18,817 bases of DNA, from NCBI GenBank assembly GCA_964553875.1, contig CAZKNH010000081.1, forward strand, positions 1-18,817. The letters run 5' to 3'. The stretch comes from ZC4RG20 sp964553875 (lineage in GTDB: Bacteria > Pseudomonadota > Gammaproteobacteria > Steroidobacterales > Rariloculaceae). How positions within the stretch are numbered: position 1 is the first letter of the stretch; each line of letters starts with the position of its first letter. The position numbers and the translations under genes were made by a program. The notes under the pieces are model-generated. The model had not been told where the DNA came from. It worked only from the letters and a program-made list of their open reading frames with translations, and did no database searches. Shown in pieces: positions 13,818-18,817 of the stretch.

Positions 13818-15896
13818 ATGACGCGAAAAACCACGGTCCTCCTCCTCGCCGTCTCGACCCTCGCCGCCGTCGCCGCCTCCCGCCCCGCAGCCGCACAGAA
13901 CGCCGACGCGTCGTTACCGCCGCTGATCGACCGCGAGATCTTCTTCGGCGACCCCGAGCTCGCCGGCGCGACGCTCTCGCCCGACGGCGAGCACATAGCA
14001 TTCCTTAAGCCGTTCAACGGCGTACGCAACGTCTGGGTGAAGCGCACCGAAGAGCCGTTCGACGCGGCGCGTCCCGCCACGGCCGACCAGCGCCGGCCGA
14101 TCCCGCAGTTCTTCTGGAGCTGGGACGGCCGCTACATCCTGTTCATTCAGGACCGCGACGGCGACGAGAACTTCAATCTCTATGCGGTCGACCCGAGCGC
14201 GCAGCCCGCGGCAGGGGGCGTGCCGCCGGCCCGCAACCTGACCGAAGCGGAGAGCGTCCGCGTCGCGCTCTACTCGTTGCCGAAGAATCGGCCCGACACG
14301 GCGTACGTCGGATTGAACGATCGCGATCCCGCGTGGCACGACCTCTATGAGCTCTCGATCTCGACCGGCGAAAGGCGACTGATTCGCGAGAACACGGAGC
14401 GCATCAGCCGCTGGGTCTTCGACCTCGAAGGCGAGCTTAGGCTCGCGGTGCGCTCGCTGCTGAGCGGCGAGACGGAGATCCTCCGCGTCGACGACGACGG
14501 CTTCACGCCGCTCTACACGTGCAGCATCTTCGAGACGTGCGAGCCGGCGCGCTTCCATCGGGACGGCCGCCGCATCTACATGGTCACGAACCGCGGCGAC
14601 GACGCGGACCTCGTCCGATTGACCCTGCTCGACGTCGAAAGCGGCGCCGAAACGCTCGTCGAATCCGACCCCGAGAACCGAGTGGACCTCGCCGGTGCGA
14701 TCTTTTCCGATGCTACTGACGAGCTCGTTGCCACGGTCTACGTCGACGATCGGCCCCGCATCCATTGGCGCAACGACGAGTGGGAAGCAGACTACGAGGC
14801 GCTGCGTGCGCAGCTTCCAGGGGTCGACATCGGCATCGGCTCGTCGACGCTCGACGAGTCGCTGTGGATGATCACCGCGTCAGGCGACGTCGAGCCGGGG
14901 CGCACGTATCTCTTCGATCGCGGAAGCGGCGAGCTTACGCTGCAGTACGCGATACGCGAGCGTCTGCCGCGCGAGCATCTCGCGTCGATGATGCCGATTC
15001 GCTACGAATCCGAGGACGGCCTCGAGATTCCGGCATACCTGACGTTGCCGAAAGGGCTCGAGCCGAGGAACCTGCCGACGGTCGTCGTGCCGCATGGGGG
15101 GCCGTGGGGCCGCGACAGATGGGGCTATGACGTCATCGCGCAGTTCTTCGCGAATCGCGGCTATGCGGTGCTGCAGCCGAACTTCCGCGGCTCGACCGGG
15201 TACGGCAAGGCGTTCGTCGATGCGGGCAACGGCGAATGGGGCGAGGCGATGCAGGACGACATCACGGCCGGTGTCGAGTATCTGATCGACGAAGGCATTG
15301 CGGACCCCGACCGCGTCGGCATCTTCGGCGGCTCGTACGGCGGCTATGCCGTGCTCGCCGGGGTGGCGTTCACTCCGGACATCTACGCCGCGGGCGTCTC
15401 CCTGGTCGGCCCGTCGAACCTGCTGACGCTGTTGAACTCGATCCCGCCGTACTGGGAAGCGGAGCGGAAGATGCTCTACGAGCGCGTCGGCGATCCGACG
15501 GATCCGGAGGACCGGCAGCGTCTGATTAGCCAGTCACCGCTCTTCTCGGCCGACGAGATCCGTGCGCCGCTGCTCGTGATCCAAGGCGCGAACGATCCCC
15601 GCGTGAAGAAGGCCGAGTCCGAGCAGATCGTCGTCGCGCTGCGCGAGCGCGGCTTCCCGGTCGAGTATCTGCTCGCGCCGGACGAAGGCCACGGCTTCGC
15701 GCGGCCGGTGAACAACCTTGCGGCGTTCGCGGCGGCCGAGCGCTTCCTCGCGATGCATCTCGACGGGCGCTTCCAGGAGGGCGGCTCGCCCGAGGTGATG
15801 CGGAGGCTCGAGGAGATCACGGTGGATCCGGCGACCGTCGAGCTCCCGGCCGACCTCGACATTCCGACGGCGGCAGCGGGATCGGGAGCACGCTGA
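13818..15896 (+). CDS. Secreted S9 family (prolyl oligopeptidase-type) serine peptidase
   Basis: A 692-residue peptidase with a signal peptide (MTRKTTVLLLAVSTLAAVAA, ending PAAAQ). The N-terminal half is a beta-propeller with TolB-like stretches (ATLSPDGEHIAFL, FFWSWDGRYILFIQDRDGDE). The C-terminal alpha/beta hydrolase domain has nucleophile Ser506 in GGSYGGY, Asp593 in GANDPRV and His625 in DEGHGF, the full catalytic triad. Family members cleave short peptides, often after Pro or as dipeptidyl or acylaminoacyl peptidases; here the specificity is not determined, and the signal points to the periplasm. The start at 13818 is fixed by GAGGAG at 13806-13811 and by the signal peptide; an in-frame ATG at 13734 would bury the signal. 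It appears to be transcribed alone and is closed by a strong hairpin at 15914-15950. Confidence 0.94.
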   Translation: MTRKTTVLLLAVSTLAAVAASRPAAAQNADASLPPLIDREIFFGDPELAGATLSPDGEHIAFLKPFNGVRNVWVKRTEEPFDAARPATADQRRPIPQFFWSWDGRYILFIQDRDGDENFNLYAVDPSAQPAAGGVPPARNLTEAESVRVALYSLPKNRPDTAYVGLNDRDPAWHDLYELSISTGERRLIRENTERISRWVFDLEGELRLAVRSLLSGETEILRVDDDGFTPLYTCSIFETCEPARFHRDGRRIYMVTNRGDDADLVRLTLLDVESGAETLVESDPENRVDLAGAIFSDATDELVATVYVDDRPRIHWRNDEWEADYEALRAQLPGVDIGIGSSTLDESLWMITASGDVEPGRTYLFDRGSGELTLQYAIRERLPREHLASMMPIRYESEDGLEIPAYLTLPKGLEPRNLPTVVVPHGGPWGRDRWGYDVIAQFFANRGYAVLQPNFRGSTGYGKAFVDAGNGEWGEAMQDDITAGVEYLIDEGIADPDRVGIFGGSYGGYAVLAGVAFTPDIYAAGVSLVGPSNLLTLLNSIPPYWEAERKMLYERVGDPTDPEDRQRLISQSPLFSADEIRAPLLVIQGANDPRVKKAESEQIVVALRERGFPVEYLLAPDEGHGFARPVNNLAAFAAAERFLAMHLDGRFQEGGSPEVMRRLEEITVDPATVELPADLDIPTAAAGSGAR

Positions 15897-15913
15897 CGAG
15901 GTCCCGGGTCCGC

Positions 15914-15950
15914 GACCAGGCCGGCCGGGAGCGCACCGGCCGGCATGGTC
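15914..15950. terminator. Strong hairpin between convergent genes
   Basis: Arms 15914-15928 and 15936-15950 pair over 15 positions with one mismatch. The core GCCGGCCGG (15920-15928) with CCGGCCGGC (15936-15944) is perfect, with a seven-base loop. It sits between the stop of the S9 peptidase (15896) and the stop of the minus-strand membrane protein (15970), so it probably acts in both directions. It has no T tract. Confidence 0.55.
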
Positions 15951-15969
15951 CACGGAGCGGCGTTGGCCC

Positions 15970-16365
15970 CTAACGGACCAAAGCGAATCCGACCAGAATG
16001 CCTGTGGGAATCGTTGCAACGAGGGTCAACAAGAAGAGAGCCGAGGCGCTCACGAACTCCACGATTCGCTTTCCGCGGATCACGGGAGCGTTTGCTATCA
16101 GGCTCGATGTTGCGAAGCTCAACCACAGTGCGGACAAAGCCGACAGGAAGAAGAACGTGTCGAAAAGCCCCTTGCCGTCGACGACACGGTCTTGCGCGAG
16201 TTGCGCATCGTACCAGCTCCGCGTGGACAGGATTCCCAGCGCGTAAATGCCGAGACCTATCGCCGCCGCGACCGACGCGAAGGCCCATGGAGGAATTCGC
16301 TTCCGCAGATAGATCAGCGCAACTACCGGTGCGACGATCAGGATGAGGATCAGGCTCAACAGCAT
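15970..16365 (-). CDS. Four-helix hypothetical membrane protein
   Basis: A 131-residue hydrophobic protein with about four membrane helices: residues 1-20 (LLSLILILIVAPVVALIYL), about 25-45, about 67-92 (FFFLSALSALWLSFATSSLI) and about 105-130. A short polar loop (STRSWYDAQLAQDRVVDGKG) lies between helices two and three. I recognise no family. No clear ribosome site precedes the ATG at 16365. The gene follows the DLSGVW-type gene by 76 bases on the same strand and could be its operon partner. The gap holds an 8-base inverted repeat, CGGTCGAC (16369-16376) with GTCGACCG (16434-16441), of unclear meaning. Bases here look somewhat less GC-rich than in the neighbours. Confidence 0.7.
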   Translation of the reverse strand: MLLSLILILIVAPVVALIYLRKRIPPWAFASVAAAIGLGIYALGILSTRSWYDAQLAQDRVVDGKGLFDTFFFLSALSALWLSFATSSLIANAPVIRGKRIVEFVSASALFLLTLVATIPTGILVGFALVR

Positions 16366-16441
16366 CAGCGGTCGACTCGAGCGAAAGTCCAGGCCAGCCC
16401 AATAGACCTCGATCGTCTCAAAGGTTACCGGCCGTCGACCG

Positions 16442-17254
16442 TCAGCGGTAGTGCTCGGCGCTCTTCTCGTTCTCCGTGCAGAAGTACTCGAGCAGGTCGT
16501 CGTGGGCGACCAGGGTATACGTCGGCTTGTACGTGATCGGCCGAGAATAGGTGCCCGGGTCGTCGATCGTGATCTCGATCTCGAGGTGGCCCGCGTCGGT
16601 CCGCCTGAAGCGCTCGATCACCGTCAGCTTGTCACTGTGCGGATGTCCGATGCCATCGAGCCAGTGCCGGTCGTTGAAGCCGGTGGTCTCGACGACGAGC
16701 TCGTCGTCCTCCCATGTGCCGATCGAGTAGCCCATCCAGCGCGGCACGGCATCGTCGGCGCGCTCTCGTCCATCCAGAAAGATCTGCCGAAAAACGCTGT
16801 TCTCCTCGTAAAGGACGACGATCAGATCGGCGGTCTGCACGATCTTGAACGGTAGAGGCGAGGTGTTCAGCCACGGAATGCCGGTCGGCTTGCAGTGAGC
16901 AGTCGGCGTTTCGAGTCCTCGGCTTTGACGCCGCTCCATGAAGAGCGCTTCGGCCCACGGTTGCATCCGAACGGTATCGGGCGCGAGGTCCGCGGTGATA
17001 TCGATGAAGTATCGTGGAAGCTGCGTGTGCTCGACGGTCACGACCTCCATCTCGGGATCAGCGTCCGCAAGCCACACCCCGGAGAGGTCCGGCTTGCCGT
17101 CGGGCGCTTCGGGAGCTGGCGCCGAGAGATCCGGCTCACCGTCCGCGGTCCGCGGAAAGGATTGCGGCACGTGCGAAGCCCACTGCGCGCTCGCGAACGT
17201 CGTCCCTACACAGGCGCCGACGAGGAGCCCGACGGCAGAGCGTATCGGGCTCAT
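16442..17254 (-). CDS. Secreted DLSGVW-type hypothetical protein
   Basis: A 270-residue protein with an N-terminal signal (SAVGLLVGACVGTTFASAQ), then PDGKPDLSGVWLAD, the hallmark of a broad family of secreted proteins of unknown function. Other family-like features are CKPTGIPW, FKIVQTADLIVVLYEEN and RQIFLDGR. These are followed by a strand-rich part (WMGYSIGTWEDDELVVETTGFND, shown here only as a landmark around residues 154-176), DKLTVIERFRR and a tail with EYFCTENEK. The start ATG at 17254 overlaps the stop of the DUF6152 gene (ATGA), so the pair is probably translationally coupled and functions together outside the cytoplasm. Pairing of DUF6152 with such proteins is, from memory, recurrent in environmental genomes; no reaction is known. 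An imperfect upstream half-copy of the motif (PDLSAPAPEAPDG) precedes it. Confidence 0.86.
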   Translation of the reverse strand: MSPIRSAVGLLVGACVGTTFASAQWASHVPQSFPRTADGEPDLSAPAPEAPDGKPDLSGVWLADADPEMEVVTVEHTQLPRYFIDITADLAPDTVRMQPWAEALFMERRQSRGLETPTAHCKPTGIPWLNTSPLPFKIVQTADLIVVLYEENSVFRQIFLDGRERADDAVPRWMGYSIGTWEDDELVVETTGFNDRHWLDGIGHPHSDKLTVIERFRRTDAGHLEIEITIDDPGTYSRPITYKPTYTLVAHDDLLEYFCTENEKSAEHYR

Positions 17255-17643
17255 CGGTCGTCCCTCGCGTTTCGTCCCGTCAGCACCGTCTGGCCCGTTG
17301 CGGTCAGCACGACCCGCTTCGCGTTCGCGGTATGGGTGCCGTCCCTCGCGCGGTAGCCTTCGACGCTGACGACGTCCCCCGCTTGCATCGAGCTGCGGCT
17401 CCAGCCGTTGCGCATCAAGAGATTCGGGCTCGCCAGCTCGACGGCCCAGCTCGTGATGTTGCCGTCGGCATCAGCGACGTCGATGTAGAACCAGGTGTGC
17501 GGGTTGCGCCATTCGACCTTCGTCACCGTACCCGTGACCGTGAGCGGTTTGTCGATGTCGAACTGCGCCGAGAAAGCATGGTGAGCGGCGGCAGGGGTCG
17601 TGGCCGCGAGCGCGAGCGCGGCTATCGAGCTCTTGAGGTACAT
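17251..17643 (-). CDS. DUF6152 family periplasmic protein
   Basis: A 130-residue protein with a clear signal peptide (MYLKSSIAALALAATTPAAA) and then HHAFSAQFDIDKPLTVTGTV and KVEWRNPHTWFYIDV, typical of DUF6152. The fold is probably a small beta-barrel of the OB type, judging by the strand-rich pattern. The function of the family is unknown. I chose the ATG at 17643; a GTG three codons upstream (17652) is also possible, and neither has a good ribosome site. Its stop overlaps the start of the DLSGVW-type gene. A possible promoter lies about 60-100 bases upstream. Confidence 0.86.
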   Translation of the reverse strand: MYLKSSIAALALAATTPAAAHHAFSAQFDIDKPLTVTGTVTKVEWRNPHTWFYIDVADADGNITSWAVELASPNLLMRNGWSRSSMQAGDVVSVEGYRARDGTHTANAKRVVLTATGQTVLTGRNARDDR

Positions 17644-17709
17644 GGCGAGCACCCAGGTGTTGCGATGGAGGGTGTACGGGAGTCGTCGGACGAAACACTC
17701 GGGGTCGCG

Positions 17710-17741
17710 ATTATCGTGATCTCGGTTCTGTTAGGTGTCAA
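17710..17741 (-). promoter_or_regulatory. Possible promoter of the DUF6152 operon
   Basis: On the minus strand a perfect TTGACA (17741-17736) is followed by GATAAT (17715-17710). The 20-base spacing is longer than the usual 17, so the match is doubtful. The position, about 70 bases before the DUF6152 start and in an AT-richer patch, is sensible. Confidence 0.35.
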
Positions 17742-17919
17742 GTCGGTGAAGGTCGCCGAGCGGCCTTGCCGCTGCGTCAGGCGCGAGGCGTACGGCTCAG
17801 CCTTTCGCGCCCGTGCGGCGCATCGAAGTCGACCAGCGGCCCTTTAGCAGAGCGATCGCTCGCTCGGGGAACTGCGCGCGGTCGGTGCCGGGTGCTCGAA
17901 AGCGGAGTGGTCGAGTCGC

Positions 17920-18723
17920 CTACCCGAGAAAGCTCGCCGCAAGGCGGCAGAACCCATTCGGATCCTCTTCCGGCCACATGTGAGTGGCGTTCGCGACCGC
18001 ACCCGCATGCGGGCCTCGGACGCACGCGGCGGCCGCAGCCGAAGCTACTCGGAACAGCGCCCGTGTCCGTGCACCCCACGCGACAGCGGTCGGCACTTCG
18101 AGCGCACGAAGCTGCTCGCAGGTAATCGCGACGGGAGGCGATTGCGAGAAGAGTTTCGGCATGACCCGAGCATTGTCGAGCTGAATCCGACGGCGCTCCT
18201 CGGGCTGCGAATCGAAGTACCCGTCGCCGCCGCTCGAGCCGTCGATCAGCGCGCGCACCGCAGCCTCGCTGTCGCCCCGCTGAACGGCTGCCGATGCGGG
18301 GCCGAACATGCGCTCGGCATCCGCGGAGAACTCGCGGAGCTGCTCCGGATCACTCACCCAGGTCGGAAACCCAGGCTCGTAGACGAAGAGGCTCCGCATT
18401 AGCCGCGGTTGCTCGATGGCTGCGGCCAGGGCGACGTGCGCACCGTACGACCATGCGATGACATGTGCCGGCTCTTTCAGAGCCGAAAGCAGGTCCTCGA
18501 GATCGTCCGCGTGCACGCGCGTACCGAACGCCGGCCAGTCGGGACTCCAGGGATCCATGCCGAAGTAACGCTGCGTGAAGGCAATCGCCCGGAACCCGCG
18601 CGCCGCGAGCCATGCACAATGGGGCAGCCACATCCGGTGATCGGAGGGCGCGCCGTGAACCAGGACGACCGGCGGTCCGGTGCCCTGCTCGACCCACGCG
18701 AGCGACGCACCGGAGACCGGCAT
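17920..18723 (-). CDS. Alpha/beta hydrolase
   Basis: A 267-residue hydrolase. The oxyanion-hole region is VVLVHGAPSDHRMW (His23-Gly24), the nucleophile elbow is AWSYGAH with Ser92, and the last catalytic His is His248 in NATHMWPEEDP. The acid residue usually found after strand 7 is not obvious: the segment reads VAWGARTRALFR. The acid may lie elsewhere or be lost. I chose the ATG at 18723, five bases after the stop of the upstream gene. An in-frame ATG at 18771 would overlap that gene by 43 bases. No signal peptide is seen, so it is probably cytosolic. The family covers esterases, haloperoxidase-like and epoxide-hydrolase-like enzymes; the substrate is unknown. About 275 bases without a gene separate it from the DUF6152 gene. 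Confidence 0.85.
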   Translation of the reverse strand: MPVSGASLAWVEQGTGPPVVLVHGAPSDHRMWLPHCAWLAARGFRAIAFTQRYFGMDPWSPDWPAFGTRVHADDLEDLLSALKEPAHVIAWSYGAHVALAAAIEQPRLMRSLFVYEPGFPTWVSDPEQLREFSADAERMFGPASAAVQRGDSEAAVRALIDGSSGGDGYFDSQPEERRRIQLDNARVMPKLFSQSPPVAITCEQLRALEVPTAVAWGARTRALFRVASAAAAACVRGPHAGAVANATHMWPEEDPNGFCRLAASFLG

Positions 18724-18728
18724 GCGAT

Positions 18729-18817
18729 TCACCGCAGCGTCTCTTCCAGGAACTGCATCAGCGAGTGCCATGAGCGGCGGTCGGCCACTTCGTTGTACAC
18801 CATGCCGCCTTCCTTGT
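18729..18817 (-). CDS. C-terminal end of a hydrolase-like gene (truncated by window edge)
   Basis: Minus-strand frame, open from the window edge to TGA at 18729-18731, giving 28 residues: KEGGMVYNEVADRRSWH and then SLMQFLEETLR. The ...RRSWHSLMQFLEETL ending resembles the last helix of dienelactone-hydrolase or other alpha/beta-hydrolase proteins. The fragment is too short to assign. It is five bases from the start of the next hydrolase gene, so the two are probably co-transcribed. Confidence 0.5.
   Translation of the reverse strand, partial: KEGGMVYNEVADRRSWHSLMQFLEETLR

Noticed and set aside
16365..16449. 8-base direct repeat TCAGCGGT (16365-16372 and 16442-16449) as a target-site duplication
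   Set aside because: The 69 bases between carry no insertion-sequence ends and the repeat is short enough to arise by chance.
17665..17847. Short plus-strand frame between the DUF6152 gene and the hydrolase, with a hydrophobic GVAIIVISVLLGV segment
   Set aside because: The hydrophobic patch is brief, there is no ribosome site, and the stretch is better explained as the promoter region of the DUF6152 operon.

Overview
The window is high-GC bacterial DNA (roughly two thirds G+C by eye, not computed). Third codon positions are strongly GC-biased, which explains the very long antisense open frames. Gene content suggests an environmental Gammaproteobacterium or a close relative: a DUF6152 protein, DLSGVW/DLTGYW-type secreted proteins, an S9 peptidase, an Atm1-type exporter, a DUF883-like protein and TGTCAGACACC-type intergenic repeats. 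This assignment is an inference; no rRNA or marker gene is present. No tRNA, rRNA, CRISPR array, integrase or intact transposase was seen.

Layout. (1) 1-2335, plus strand: the 3' end of an unrecognised gene, an MBL-fold hydrolase and a secreted DLTGYW-type protein, joined by two ATGA stop/start overlaps. (2) 2344-2452: three copies of a TGTCAGACACC-TTTTT repeat between convergent genes, probably acting as a two-way terminator. (3) 2452-4830, minus: a fused membrane/spermidine-synthase-like protein. (4) 5095-7416, plus: a soluble hybrid histidine kinase with three near-identical PAS domains. (5) 7466-10273, minus, convergent with the kinase: the most unusual gene, one continuous 935-residue frame that joins a complete Atm1/ABCB7-type ABC half-exporter to a degenerate histidine-kinase ATPase-like domain and an intact response-regulator receiver. 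A 71-residue small protein lies upstream and overlaps its GTG start. (6) 10522-13274, plus: a DUF1932-type NAD(P)-dependent oxidoreductase, a DUF883-like membrane-anchored small protein and a secreted Abhydrolase_10-type hydrolase. (7) 13275-13817: a gene-free stretch starting with a nested palindrome. (8) 13818-15896, plus: a secreted S9 prolyl-oligopeptidase-family peptidase, followed by a strong hairpin. (9) 15970-18817, minus: a four-helix membrane protein, a DLSGVW-type secreted protein overlapping a DUF6152 protein, an alpha/beta hydrolase, and the 3' end of a further hydrolase-like gene.

How the parts may work together. Regions 1 and 9 look like export-directed accessory metabolism of unknown substrate. 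The signalling pair in regions 4-5 is the main candidate for an undescribed system: an exporter carrying its own phospho-acceptor domain beside a hybrid kinase. That the two genes signal to each other is inference from adjacency and shared domain ancestry; they are convergent, not one operon.
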